Shown here piece by piece: positions 51,984-60,595 of a DNA stretch of 64,000 bases (positions are counted from its first letter, which is position 1; every line of letters begins with the position of its first letter). A model generated the notes under the pieces. The model had not been told where the DNA came from, searched no databases, and saw only the letters and a program-made list of their open reading frames with translations. The DNA is from VXRN01 sp963664365. GTDB taxonomy: Bacteria; Chloroflexota; Dehalococcoidia; Lucifugimonadales; UBA1123. The stretch is taken from assembly GCA_963664365.1 (NCBI GenBank), contig OY761144.1:2976001-3040000 (forward strand), written 5' to 3'. The position numbers and the translations under genes are program-made.

Positions 51984-52406
51984 GTGTCCTTACCCATAAT
52001 CGACAAAGAGCATCAGGCATGGCACCTAGCCATATTCTTCGCTGGCTCCGTTGTGGGGTTAGGGTTGCTGATATGGCATCATGCCACCAAACCGCCCGCC
52101 CTCGACGACAACGGAGTTCTGGGGGTGATTGTAGCGGTCATGACGGGTATGGCTCCCGTCTGCATCGTAGTGGCCGCAGGAACAGTAACACTGATTGAGG
52201 GAGTAGCTATGATTGCCGAACGTTACCGAAGAGCCAAGTTCAAAGAGGGCCGCCAGAAGGGCGTGGACGAAATGGTGGAAATGCTTCACAGGCTGTCTGG
52301 AGGGGCTGATGTTCCCGATGAGGTCAGGGAACGAATCGAGAATCTAATCGACGAGGCAAACCGAGAGATAAACCAGGAAATCAATCGGGGAGGTCGGTAC
52401 AACTAA
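51984..52406 (+). CDS. Small two-helix membrane protein with charged cytoplasmic tail
   Basis: This 140-residue protein starts at a GTG. Two hydrophobic segments are AWHLAIFFAGSVVGLGLLIW (about 12-31) and LGVIVAVMTGMAPVCIVVAA (about 46-65). The tail EGVAMIAERYRRAKFKEGRQ, KGVDEMVEMLHRLSGGADVP and DEVRERIENLIDEANREINQ is helical and charged. The layout matches the broken gene at 20539-20947, which also has two membrane segments followed by an E/R/G-rich helix, so this appears to be a small gene family of unknown function. The upstream inverted repeat may control it. Confidence 0.62.
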   Translation: MSLPIIDKEHQAWHLAIFFAGSVVGLGLLIWHHATKPPALDDNGVLGVIVAVMTGMAPVCIVVAAGTVTLIEGVAMIAERYRRAKFKEGRQKGVDEMVEMLHRLSGGADVPDEVRERIENLIDEANREINQEINRGGRYN

Positions 52407-52507
52407 GCCATCTTCCTCTCTAGAGCTTGGGTCGGGACATAGATTCGCTGTCGCAGTGCGGGCAATGTATCCCATAAGGGTGAGGGTGAATCCTAATCAA
52501 TAGAAGG

Positions 52508-54211
52508 TCAGAAAGCGTCCGGAGCCTCCGCAATCGCTTCCAGGTCGGCGTGGGTGTAGGAGCCGAGTGAGCGGAAGTCGTATTCGGTGTAGTTCTTGAT
52601 CCACCGGAGGGCTACTTTGTACGCCTTGCGGTATCGCTCAAGCTGCTCATTCAGGGCCTGCTGATACTCAGCGCCTTGTGGGGCCTCGGCGTTGCGCTTC
52701 TCCTGGATGTCGGCAAGCTCCTCTCCCAGCAGCCGCTTGATGAGCGCGAAGTCCTGCACCTCGCCCGTATCGTCGTCTTTCGCCCCGTGGATGATGCGCT
52801 GGGCGGTCTGGGCGACCGATATGCGGCCCGTCGCCAGGTCCTCCATCAGAGCGGGGTGTATTCCGGGCCTGCCTTCTAAGCTGTCGATGCCCTTCGCGCC
52901 GCGCCCCATTAGCCACCCTTCCACGTACTCGATCAGCATCCGCGCGTTGCGCCTCGATCCCTCGGTCGTCACCTTGCCCTCCGGCGCTGTGATATTGACC
53001 GGGAAGTTGTCGGGGTCGTACATGTCCGGCGACGGCTCCCATCCCGAACCACGCAGTTCCTTGAACGGGTCGGCGGCGGTCTTCATGTGGAAGATGTGCG
53101 CGACCCAGCCCCTGATGAACCCCTGCCGCGCTTCCCACTCCTTGTCCGCCCGAATCGAGTCTCCCGCTACGGTGTTGACCTCGTCATCCCTAGAGGGCAG
53201 GGCCGTTGCCATACCTCCGATGGGCACAGCGCCGCGTCGAAGGCATACCGCTACGAGCCTCCTGAAGACATTGGTCATGAACTCTGTCGTCTTGATGTCC
53301 ACGTCGAACCGGTCCGGCCAGACCTGGCTGGGGTCGGACACGGTGTACTCCAGTACCGAGGCTTTGAAGTCCCAGCGCGCCGCGTTGAGTCCGGCGGCGT
53401 AAGGCCCAAGCTCCCATAGGAGCTCGTCCATGATATAGACAGCCGGAAGCGACTCGACCAGGAATATGCCTCTGATGACCGCGTCGTTTGGGTATTCGAG
53501 CCGCTCGCGCCCGAAGTCGAAGAAGTCGCGGTAGAATCGCGCTTCTTCTACCACCTCGGCCTTGGGCAGGTAGAAATACACCCCCTGGCCGCGCTCGACC
53601 TGAGCCTTGCCTCCGTGCGCCAGAGTCAGCCCCATGCCCAGGATCGTCGCCGGGATTGGGCTGCCGTCTATCGTGAAGTCCGGCTCGTCGAGGTGGGTTC
53701 CGCGCTCCCTGTGCATAAAGAACGGGAGAGTGCCCGGCGCAAGCTCGTAGGTGCGGTTGCGGGCGGGATTGTGAAATGTGATGGTTCCAAGAGTGGCGTC
53801 GCGGCGGTTGAGAGCGGCCTGCACCGTGTCTTGCAGACGGTGGCCGCCTGAGTCCTCGTCGTCGTCGAGATAGCCCGTCGCCCGCTCGCCGTCCGATCCG
53901 GGATTGAGGGCGTTGATCGCCATGTTGGTGATCGAGACCGGGCCGGAGATCTCGATTCCGGGCCTCGTCAGTTCTTCCGGAAGATCCGGGACGGTCCAGT
54001 CGCCGGAGTTGGCCTCGGACTTCGGCGGGAACGTCGGCAGGACGTCGTCCCTTATCGCGCGTTCGATCATCGCCCCGCGCTTCCGGCGGATGTCCTCGAT
54101 GACCAGCTTGAACCTGTCGTACGCCGCTACGATGAACTCCAGGAAATCGGAAGTGAAAAGCTCCTCGGCCCCCGGCACGTCGGCGTATTGGACTCTTGAC
54201 TCAGCGGACAT
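52508..54211 (-). CDS. aceB: Malate synthase A
   Basis: This 567-residue enzyme condenses glyoxylate and acetyl-CoA. It matches the malate synthase A plan: the central barrel has GQGVYFYLPKAEVVEEARFY, GIFLVESLPAVYIMDELLWE, GPYAAGLNAARWDFKAS (metal and glyoxylate region), RGAVPIGGMATALPSRDDE and RADKEWEARQGFIRGWVAHI. The C-terminal domain includes GRISVAQTAQRIIHGAKDDD with the helices that close the active site. Isocitrate lyase is not in the window. A clear -35/-10 promoter precedes it, with GAAAGG as ribosome-binding site. Confidence 0.9.
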   Translation of the reverse strand: MSAESRVQYADVPGAEELFTSDFLEFIVAAYDRFKLVIEDIRRKRGAMIERAIRDDVLPTFPPKSEANSGDWTVPDLPEELTRPGIEISGPVSITNMAINALNPGSDGERATGYLDDDEDSGGHRLQDTVQAALNRRDATLGTITFHNPARNRTYELAPGTLPFFMHRERGTHLDEPDFTIDGSPIPATILGMGLTLAHGGKAQVERGQGVYFYLPKAEVVEEARFYRDFFDFGRERLEYPNDAVIRGIFLVESLPAVYIMDELLWELGPYAAGLNAARWDFKASVLEYTVSDPSQVWPDRFDVDIKTTEFMTNVFRRLVAVCLRRGAVPIGGMATALPSRDDEVNTVAGDSIRADKEWEARQGFIRGWVAHIFHMKTAADPFKELRGSGWEPSPDMYDPDNFPVNITAPEGKVTTEGSRRNARMLIEYVEGWLMGRGAKGIDSLEGRPGIHPALMEDLATGRISVAQTAQRIIHGAKDDDTGEVQDFALIKRLLGEELADIQEKRNAEAPQGAEYQQALNEQLERYRKAYKVALRWIKNYTEYDFRSLGSYTHADLEAIAEAPDAF

Positions 54212-54246
54212 CGCAGTGGCCTTTCGTATAGGTGGCTTCCACAGCC

Positions 54247-54275
54247 GAGTTTACTCAGCCCGCCCAAAGGTGTCA
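54247..54275 (-). promoter_or_regulatory. aceB promoter
   Basis: On the minus strand TTGACA (complement of 54270-54275) and TAAACT (complement of 54247-54252) are separated by 17 bp. The leader to the ATG at 54211 would be about 29 nt. Confidence 0.7.
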
Positions 54276-54300
54276 ACGCGCCACACATCACAAGCCGGGG

Positions 54301-55947
54301 TCAGATTTCTTGGCCTTTGGCGGTCCGGACGATCATTTCCAGAACTTCGTGGCTGGAGATGGAGCCGATGAACTCGCCCGTCTCCGAGTCCGCCACGGGT
54401 AGTACGGTTAGCGAGTTGTCCGTCATTCTCTGCAAGATATCTTCCACGAAGTCGTCCGAGTAGGCAGACGGCGTACTTTGGCGGAGTACCTCGCCAAGAG
54501 GGGTTCGGCCCCACTCGCCTCGGGGGAGGTAGCGCAACATGCTGAGCGAGACTATCCCCACCAATTCGCCGCGCTCGACTACGACATAGTCGTGCTGTTC
54601 GGGGAGGACCCAGTTTTCGGCGAAAGCCTTGACGGTTAACGACTTTTCCGGGTGGGTCCGGGAGCGGTCGAGGACGTCGCGCACCCTGATTCCCTCCAGA
54701 ACAAAGCGGTCGAGCGACGGGGGCGCCTGCTCTTCAGGCGTGACGGCTTCGGAGCGTTTGACCCTTCTGAGCGCGGAAGCTAGGCCCATCGGGGTCAGCA
54801 GGATGTACCCGAACATGACGAGCACCAGCAAGGAAAAGACGCCTTCGCCGATTGCGCCGTTGTGCAGCAGGAGGAGGAGAAGCGCTATTTCGGCCATGCC
54901 CTTGGCCATTAGACCCATTGCTATGGCGAAGGGAGAATCGAGGCGGGTGACGTATGCGCTGGTGAAGGCCCCGACGAACTTTCCGGCCAGGGGCACGAGG
55001 ACCAAGGCGAGAATGGTCTGCGGCGGCAGATTCAGAAATTCGAGGCTGAGGTTCAAGCCGGCGGAGGCGAAGAACAGGGGAACGAAGAACCCTTCGGCCA
55101 TGCCTCTCATGCCCGGCATGATGTCGCGCCGCACCTGGTAAGGCAGGAGGGAGAGGGCGGCTCCGAAGAGCAGGGCTCCGAGAGAGCCGTGAAGACCCAC
55201 CTTCTCGGCTCCTACGACCACCAGGAAGAGTCCGCCAAGCAGCAGCCCAAAGGAGAGTTGCGGCACTTGGAAGAACCGATGCAGCAGGACTATCGCTTTC
55301 GGAAGTACCTTGGTGGAAAACAGCCAGGTCAGTACGGCAAATCCGAAAATCTGGAGCAAAATGGTCGATACGCTCATCAAGTCCAAACTGTGATCGCTTT
55401 CCCCCGCGTAGAAGTGCTGGCTTATGGCGAAGCCCACAACTAACAGGGCGATCAGCTCCGCGATGACCACGGTGGTAAAGATTTGGACGCCTATGGGTTC
55501 CTCAAGCCGCCCCTCATCGATCAGCACTTTGGCGACTACGCCGAGGCTTGACAGGGATAGTACGCCGGCCAAGCCCAGAGCTTGGGTAAAACTGAGGTCC
55601 AGCCCCAGATCGAAGAAGACGTCGGTGGTTACGGCAAGGGAAACCAGCAGGGATATGGTCACGGACAGCACGGAGGCGAGAAAGAGGCGTCCGCGGATGG
55701 CGGCCAAGAAGCCCCAGATGTCCAACTCTTCCAGGCCGACTAGGAAGAAGAAGATGAATATGCCGATGCTCAGGATAAACTCGACCTCTTTATCCAAGTA
55801 CATCAGTCCGGTGACGGGGCCGAGTATGATCCCGGTGGTGGCGTAGGCGATGATCGAGTTCAGGCCAAACCGCTTGAATACGCCCTCCAGCAGTTTGGCG
55901 AGGATAATGAGCAAGCCAACCGAAAAGAGGGCCTCATGAAATTCCAA
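54301..55947 (-). CDS. CPA2-family cation:proton antiporter with C-terminal CBS pair
   Basis: This 548-residue protein has about 12-13 membrane segments (to about residue 395), with the CPA2 cues FKRFGLNSIIAYATTGIILGP, the unwound-helix region QALGLAGVLSLSSLGVVAKVL and GALLFGAALSLLPYQV. The C-terminal part (about 415-545) carries two CBS-like halves: FAENWVLPEQHDYVVVERGE with LVGIVSLSMLRYLPRG, and SDDFVEDILQRMTDNSLTVL with EFIGSISSHEVLEM. A TrkA-N/RCK domain is absent, so nucleotide control is probably through CBS. It exchanges K+ or Na+ for H+. It is divergent from the HAD operon across a 13-bp inverted repeat. Confidence 0.9.
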   Translation of the reverse strand: MEFHEALFSVGLLIILAKLLEGVFKRFGLNSIIAYATTGIILGPVTGLMYLDKEVEFILSIGIFIFFFLVGLEELDIWGFLAAIRGRLFLASVLSVTISLLVSLAVTTDVFFDLGLDLSFTQALGLAGVLSLSSLGVVAKVLIDEGRLEEPIGVQIFTTVVIAELIALLVVGFAISQHFYAGESDHSLDLMSVSTILLQIFGFAVLTWLFSTKVLPKAIVLLHRFFQVPQLSFGLLLGGLFLVVVGAEKVGLHGSLGALLFGAALSLLPYQVRRDIMPGMRGMAEGFFVPLFFASAGLNLSLEFLNLPPQTILALVLVPLAGKFVGAFTSAYVTRLDSPFAIAMGLMAKGMAEIALLLLLLHNGAIGEGVFSLLVLVMFGYILLTPMGLASALRRVKRSEAVTPEEQAPPSLDRFVLEGIRVRDVLDRSRTHPEKSLTVKAFAENWVLPEQHDYVVVERGELVGIVSLSMLRYLPRGEWGRTPLGEVLRQSTPSAYSDDFVEDILQRMTDNSLTVLPVADSETGEFIGSISSHEVLEMIVRTAKGQEI

Positions 55948-56003
55948 GCCGAGGTGTCCTTCCTACGTCATGCGCTCAGGCGCGGTCATGGTCATTCCCC
56001 GCG

Positions 56004-56049
56004 CATTCTAACACTCCGAGCGACGCAACGGGGCAAGAGTGTTAGAATG
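56004..56049. promoter_or_regulatory. Perfect 13-bp inverted repeat in the divergent antiporter/HAD promoter region
   Basis: CATTCTAACACTC (56004-56016) and GAGTGTTAGAATG (56037-56049) are exact complements with a 20-bp spacer. Each arm contains TAGAAT in the outward direction, so both may serve as -10 boxes and the whole as an operator. Confidence 0.6.
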
Positions 56050-56077
56050 GACGCCAGATTTTTAGGGAGACGGGCAA

Positions 56078-56791
56078 TTGGCATCGGGTCGGTTTGGCGG
56101 GATTAGCACGCTGACGTTCGACATATTCGGGACCGTGCTGGACCTGACGGGCAGCCTGGAAGGGCCTACGGGACGGTTTCTGAAGGGTCTTGGCTCGGAC
56201 GTGAGCGGGGCGGAGTTTTACTCCCAATGGCGGGCGCGGCAGCGGATCGAGCAGTTCCAGGACTCGCTGATGGGCCTCGGCCACAGCGGATACCTGGAGA
56301 CCTGCCGACGGGCGCTGGTCTATACTCTACGCATGAACGGCATAGAGTTCAGTGCAGAGCAGGCAGCCGAGCTAATGAAGGCGTGGCAATGCCTCGATCC
56401 ATACCCTGACGCCGTAGAAGGGTTGCGTCGATTGAAGTCGCGCTTCAGGGTGGTCGCGCTGTCGAACGGGGAGCCTGACTATCTGGGGCGCCTCGCGCGG
56501 AACCGGATACGATTCGAGTTCGACGAGATCATATCGGTCGATGAGGCGGGGGTGTTCAAGCCGCATCCCGAAGTTTATCGCACGGCGGCGCGGATGCTGG
56601 CGTGTGAGCCGTCTGAGATCATGATGGTCGCGGCGCACTCTTTTGACATCATGGGCGCGGTGGCTTGCGGATACTCCGGGGCGTTCGTCAACAGGTACGG
56701 GCTGCCTTATGAAGATACGGACAAGCACCTGCCCGCGCTGGTCGTTGACGATTTCATAGAGCTTGCGGACGCGCTCTTGGAGGAGTCGTGA
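56078..56791 (+). CDS. HAD-superfamily hydrolase, haloacid dehalogenase type II
   Basis: The start is TTG at 56078 with GGGAG 11 bp upstream, 237 residues. Motifs: STLTFDIFGTVLDLTGSLEG with the nucleophile Asp (about 14), VVALSNGEPDYLGRLARNRI (motif II Ser, about 128), AGVFKPHPEVYRTAARML with the Lys (about 166) and AHSFDIMGAVACGYSG with the motif-IV Asp region (AAHSFDIMGA in place of the family's AAHxWDxxGA). The family releases halide from 2-haloacids, and closely related enzymes are phosphatases. It starts the four-gene operon that continues with an FAD oxidase, an LLM oxidoreductase and an MBL hydrolase. Confidence 0.87.
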   Translation: MASGRFGGISTLTFDIFGTVLDLTGSLEGPTGRFLKGLGSDVSGAEFYSQWRARQRIEQFQDSLMGLGHSGYLETCRRALVYTLRMNGIEFSAEQAAELMKAWQCLDPYPDAVEGLRRLKSRFRVVALSNGEPDYLGRLARNRIRFEFDEIISVDEAGVFKPHPEVYRTAARMLACEPSEIMMVAAHSFDIMGAVACGYSGAFVNRYGLPYEDTDKHLPALVVDDFIELADALLEES

Positions 56792-57918
56792 CGGTGGCCA
56801 CGGCAAGCGACGTTGTGATTGTGGGCGGCGGCGTCGTGGGCGCGTCGGTGGCCTACTTCGCGTCGAGGAAGGGGCTGTCTTGTACGGTTCTGGACAAGGG
56901 CAGGGTAGGCGGCGGGGCGTCTCACGCGGCGTCGGGCGCGCTGTCGTCGTCGCCCGGCAGTGGGCCATACGCGCGGCTGGGACAGCGCAGCCGGAATCTG
57001 TACCACAAGCTGGCGCCGGTCATACGTGAGGAGTCGGGAGTCGATATCGAGCTAGTCCAGTGCGGCGAGTTGATTCTGGCGTTCGACGAAGAGGACGTTA
57101 TCGGGCTGCAAGGTCTCGCGCGGCAGTTCTCTGCGCTGGGTGAGGAGGCGGCGTGGCTGTCTTCGGACGACCTTTTCCAGATAGAGCCTGGGCTGAATCC
57201 GGCGATACCGGGCGCGATGTTCGCGCCGGAGGTGTGCCGGGTGAACAACCAGCGTCTTTCGGGCGCGCTGGCGGGCGCGGCGGCACATCACGGAGCGACG
57301 ATCGCGCAGGGTGTCGAGGCGCTTGGCTTGGCCTTCGAAGATGGAAGGGTGACGGGGGTGCGGACGGCGGACGGCGCTGTTCCGGCGGGCCAAGTGATAC
57401 TTGCCGCGGGCGCGTGGACCGGGATGATGGACCGCTGGCTGTACGGCGAGAAGAGTCCGAGCGTCGAGCGGGGGCCGATGGTGAGTCCGGTGAAGGGGGT
57501 CAATCTGAACCTTCAGCCCAGAAACGGAAGCATTAGCGCTGTCATTCACGGCTCGTGGGGGCTTCTGGTGCCGCGAAACGACGGGTCGATGATAGTCGGG
57601 GCCACGGTGGAAGAGGCCGGTTTCGACTGCCGCGTGACTGCCGGAGACATACACTCGATACTCGGAATCGGGACTGCTCTAGTGCCGTCGCTCGCTGATG
57701 CCGACCTGAACTGGGCGGTTGCCGGACTCAGGCCGCGCTCGGCGGACGACGTGCCCTCGTTGGGCAGACTCCCCGGCTTTGACAACGTCTTGATGGCGTC
57801 GGGGCACTTCAGGAACGGGATACTGCTGAGCCTGGCGACGGGGGAGGCGCTCGCGGACATGCTGACGGAGTCGGCGGACGAGTGGCTGTCGGCGTTCGAC
57901 CCGGCGCGGTTCTTCTAG
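56788..57918 (+). CDS. FAD-dependent oxidoreductase of the D-amino-acid/glycine oxidase (DAO) family
   Basis: This 376-residue protein starts at a GTG overlapping the HAD stop (GTGA). The FAD dinucleotide motif is VVIVGGGVVGASVAYFASRK (about 9-28). The DAO region has GGASHAASGALSSSPGSGPY and, near the C-terminus, NWAVAGLRPRSADDVPSLGR then LMASGHFRNGILLSLATGE, typical of ThiO/glycine oxidase-like enzymes. It oxidises a secondary or primary amine with FAD. It could serve thiamine synthesis (ThiO) or amine catabolism; no thi genes are near, and the operon suggests catabolism. Confidence 0.9.
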   Translation: MTVATASDVVIVGGGVVGASVAYFASRKGLSCTVLDKGRVGGGASHAASGALSSSPGSGPYARLGQRSRNLYHKLAPVIREESGVDIELVQCGELILAFDEEDVIGLQGLARQFSALGEEAAWLSSDDLFQIEPGLNPAIPGAMFAPEVCRVNNQRLSGALAGAAAHHGATIAQGVEALGLAFEDGRVTGVRTADGAVPAGQVILAAGAWTGMMDRWLYGEKSPSVERGPMVSPVKGVNLNLQPRNGSISAVIHGSWGLLVPRNDGSMIVGATVEEAGFDCRVTAGDIHSILGIGTALVPSLADADLNWAVAGLRPRSADDVPSLGRLPGFDNVLMASGHFRNGILLSLATGEALADMLTESADEWLSAFDPARFF

Positions 57919-57937
57919 GTTCTGAAAGGAGGCGCGG

Positions 57938-58861
57938 ATGTCGGTGAAGATAGGGATAGGGTTCGGAGGATGGCCGTTTCCGACGGCGGACCCGGACCAC
58001 CTGTGGGAGTATGCCGACCTGTGCGAATCGCTGGGAGTGGACTCTCTGTGGCTGAGCGACAGGGTGGTGTCGGATGTGATGAACGTCGAGCCAATCGTCG
58101 CGCTCTCGTTCATAGCGGCGCGCACCAAGAACCTGAAGTTCGGGACGAGCGTGCTCGCGCTGCCGCTGCGGAATCCGACCGTCCTGGCGAAGGAGATAGC
58201 GACGCTGGACTTTCTTTCCGGCGGTCGGTCGCTGCCGGCGGTTGGACTGGGGACGGAGGATGAGCGGGAGTTCGAGGCGTGCGGCGCGGACAAGCGTCAG
58301 CGCGGCAGGCAGACGGACGAGGCGGTGGAAGTCATGCGGCTGCTATGGTCTCAGGACTCGGTGACGTTTCGGGGCCGGTACTTCAACCTGACCGACGTTA
58401 CCATTCAGCCCAAGCCTGTCCAGAAAGAACTGCCGCCGATATGGATAGGCGGACGGAGCCAGCCCGCGATCATACGCACCGCGAGGGTCGGCGACGGGTG
58501 GCTGGTGTCGCAGGCGACGCCCGAGGAGGTTGCAGAGGGGGTCTCGCAGATCAAGGCGATGGCGCCTGAGTTCGGGAACGAGATAGAAGACGACCACTAT
58601 GGCGCGCTGTTCAGTTTCTGCGTAGCGGACACATACGGAGAGGCGCGAAAGACGGCGGAGCCGTACATGCTGCGACGCAGGACGGATGTGGACTACGACG
58701 GGTTTTCGGCGTTCGGGACGGCGGACCGGATTCGGGAGTTGATCGACTCGTACATCGAGGCCGGGGCGACTAAGTTCGTCGCGCGTCCGGCGTGCCCGCC
58801 GGCGATGATGATGGAGCAGCTTCAGGCCCTCGGAGACGACGTTCTGCCGATCTACCACTGA
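57938..58861 (+). CDS. LLM-class flavin/F420-dependent oxidoreductase
   Basis: This 307-residue protein has AAGGAGG upstream of its ATG. It follows the luciferase-like monooxygenase fold: LWEYADLCESLGVDSLWLSD (about 23-42), TKNLKFGTSVLALPLRNPTV, KEIATLDFLSGGRSLPAVGL with GTEDEREFEACGADKRQRGR, VMRLLWSQDSVTFRGRYFNL, and PPIWIGGRSQPAIIRTARVG. FMN or F420 is the expected cofactor; F420 use is common in Chloroflexota and Actinobacteria relatives. It acts within the HAD/FAD/MBL operon, probably in breakdown of an organic substrate. Confidence 0.92.
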   Translation: MSVKIGIGFGGWPFPTADPDHLWEYADLCESLGVDSLWLSDRVVSDVMNVEPIVALSFIAARTKNLKFGTSVLALPLRNPTVLAKEIATLDFLSGGRSLPAVGLGTEDEREFEACGADKRQRGRQTDEAVEVMRLLWSQDSVTFRGRYFNLTDVTIQPKPVQKELPPIWIGGRSQPAIIRTARVGDGWLVSQATPEEVAEGVSQIKAMAPEFGNEIEDDHYGALFSFCVADTYGEARKTAEPYMLRRRTDVDYDGFSAFGTADRIRELIDSYIEAGATKFVARPACPPAMMMEQLQALGDDVLPIYH

Positions 58862-58881
58862 GAAGATAGAGGAGCGAAACT

Positions 58882-59718
58882 TTGACAGACTATTCCGTCC
58901 GAGTAGGCGACGCGGAGATTGTTTCGGTTACGGATGGGCATATTCACTTCAAGCCGTCGGACTTCTTCCCCAAGATCGAGCCTGAGGTGTGGGAGAGGTA
59001 CGCCGACCAGCTAACTGAGCATGGAATGATCAAGATGAACGTCGGGTCGTTCGTCGTGCGCGTTGGTGAATCGACCGCGCTGATAGACACGGGACTCGGC
59101 GAGGGCGATCACGGCTTCGATGACTCCGAGTGGGGGCTTCTGGCGGGAGACCTGGAGAGCAAGGGGATTGGAAGGGACGAGATCGATACGGTCGTCATCA
59201 CGCACCTTCACCTGGACCACGTCGGTTGGAACACCGTTGACGATGGGGATGGCCCAATCCCGTTCTTCAGGAACGCTAAGTACTGGGTTCCCAAGGCCGA
59301 CTGGGACACCTTCACGCGCAGGGCCGGAATGGCGATGTTCGCGTACGTCAGAGAGAAGGTGATGTCGCTGATGGACATTGGCGTCTTGGAGTTGATGGAA
59401 GGCGACCAGTCGATAACCGACCACCTGACCGCGCTGCCGACGCCGGGCCATACGCCGGGTCACACCAGCGTGCTGGTGACGTCGGCGGGCGAGTCGGCGG
59501 TGGTCTTGGGAGACGCCGCGCACATTCCGATACAGGCGCATCACACCGATTGGAGTCCGAGGCCGGACACGAATCCCAAGCTCTCAAGACAGCAGCGCGC
59601 GGAGTTGTTTGATAGAATGGAGAAAGACCACTCGCTGGTGGTATCCGGTCACTTTCCGATGCCCGGGTTCGGCAGGCTGGCGCGGGTCGATGGTCGGAGA
59701 TACTGGCAGCAACTTTAG
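58882..59718 (+). CDS. MBL-fold metallo-hydrolase
   Basis: This 278-residue protein starts with TTG (AGAGGAG upstream). The metal motif is VVITHLHLDHVGWNTVDDGD (HxHxDH, about 104-111), followed by PTPGHTPGHTSVLV (third His), VVLGDAAHIPIQAHHTDWSP (Asp bridge) and VVSGHFPMPGFGRL (last His). It has the GTGLGEGDHGF type start of quorum-quenching lactonase/phosphodiesterase-like hydrolases. The substrate is unknown. It is the last gene of the operon begun by the HAD protein. Confidence 0.92.
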   Translation: MTDYSVRVGDAEIVSVTDGHIHFKPSDFFPKIEPEVWERYADQLTEHGMIKMNVGSFVVRVGESTALIDTGLGEGDHGFDDSEWGLLAGDLESKGIGRDEIDTVVITHLHLDHVGWNTVDDGDGPIPFFRNAKYWVPKADWDTFTRRAGMAMFAYVREKVMSLMDIGVLELMEGDQSITDHLTALPTPGHTPGHTSVLVTSAGESAVVLGDAAHIPIQAHHTDWSPRPDTNPKLSRQQRAELFDRMEKDHSLVVSGHFPMPGFGRLARVDGRRYWQQL

Positions 59719-59861
59719 ATTGCTGGTAGTCTCACTGGAAGCGCGGCCCATGCAAACGGCTGTCGGACTGTACAGCGAACACGGATACTCCATGAGATAG
59801 GAAGGCTACTGGAACTGGACTTGGAACGGAAGAAGGTCAAGTTGAGGAACAGGTTGCGGCA
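59719..59861 (+). other. Spacer with a possible GNAT acetyltransferase tail relic
   Basis: One frame reads LLVVSLEARPMQTAVGLYSE then HGYSMR before a stop (to about 59797), resembling the A..LY...G(F/Y) end of GNAT acetyltransferases. There is no start and no body of such a gene, so it could be coincidence. No other content is seen. Confidence 0.25.
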
Positions 59862-60059
59862 ATGGCCGGCCAGCGTGAGTTACGCGAGATGACCAACAGC
59901 CAGATTGACCAGATTAACGCGTGCTTCGATCAGTTGAACAGTAGCTTCGACGAACTGAACCGTCGCCTCGATAGATTATTCTTCGCCATTCTGGGCATAG
60001 GCGCCGCTCAAATCACCGCTCAAATCGCGCTGCTGGTCACCCTCATAGTCCGTACCTAG
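59862..60059 (+). CDS. Small coiled-coil/one-helix membrane protein
   Basis: This 65-residue protein (56 if the ATG at 59889 is used) has an N-terminal heptad-like segment, QIDQINACFDQLNSSFDELN RRLDRL, and a single C-terminal membrane helix FFAILGIGAAQITAQIALLV TLIV. Small proteins with D..N..F..L.. heptads and a terminal helix can be membrane-tethered regulators. It ends 19 bp before the PspC gene, with which it may be co-transcribed. I do not recognise a family. Confidence 0.5.
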   Translation: MAGQRELREMTNSQIDQINACFDQLNSSFDELNRRLDRLFFAILGIGAAQITAQIALLVTLIVRT

Positions 60060-60078
60060 AGATAAGGAGGCATTTCCC

Positions 60079-60525
60079 ATGCAGCAGGCGCAGAGGCTGT
60101 ACAAGAGCCAGGATGACAGAATCCTATTTGGAGTCGCGGGCGGACACGCCGAGTATTTCAACGTCGATCCGGTTATCGTTCGGTTGGCGTGGGTGGTGCT
60201 GACCATTGTGACCGGCGGAATCGCCGGACTGGTCTATCTCGTTCTGGCAATCGTCACGCCCGAGGACCGCAGCCTAGCGGAGACTGTGGCCGGCGATGAC
60301 GATCCGGCCAGCGACGACGAGGACGCTCGAAGGAGAGACCGCCGGTCGTCCGGAAGGAGGAAGGACGGGGCCAGGTACGTGATAGCCGGGGCGCTGATCG
60401 TCGCAGGTATCCTCTTTCTCCTAGGCAATCTTGGGATCTTCCATGCGATCCGCTGGGATATAGTTTGGCCCGTTGCCATCATCGCGCTTGGACTGGCCAT
60501 CCTCATTCCATCGATCAGGCGCTGA
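60079..60525 (+). CDS. PspC-domain membrane protein
   Basis: This 148-residue protein has AAGGAGG 9 bp upstream of its ATG. The PspC domain is YKSQDDRILFGVAGGHAEYF then NVDPVIVRLAWVVLTIVTGG (about 8-47), where the G...G.A.YF..DP..VR pattern is diagnostic. After a charged linker (DDDPASDDEDARRRDRRSSG) there are two C-terminal membrane helices (YVIAGALIVAGILFLLGNLG and IVWPVAIIALGLAILIPSI) like those of LiaI/LiaF. PspC proteins sense envelope stress in the Psp/Lia systems. Confidence 0.92.
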   Translation: MQQAQRLYKSQDDRILFGVAGGHAEYFNVDPVIVRLAWVVLTIVTGGIAGLVYLVLAIVTPEDRSLAETVAGDDDPASDDEDARRRDRRSSGRRKDGARYVIAGALIVAGILFLLGNLGIFHAIRWDIVWPVAIIALGLAILIPSIRR

Positions 60526-60595
60526 CCTTTCACGACCTCGCATAGCCCGACAGTCACACGACTTTACCGACCCGGCGCAGTGAAGGGAGGATGAC

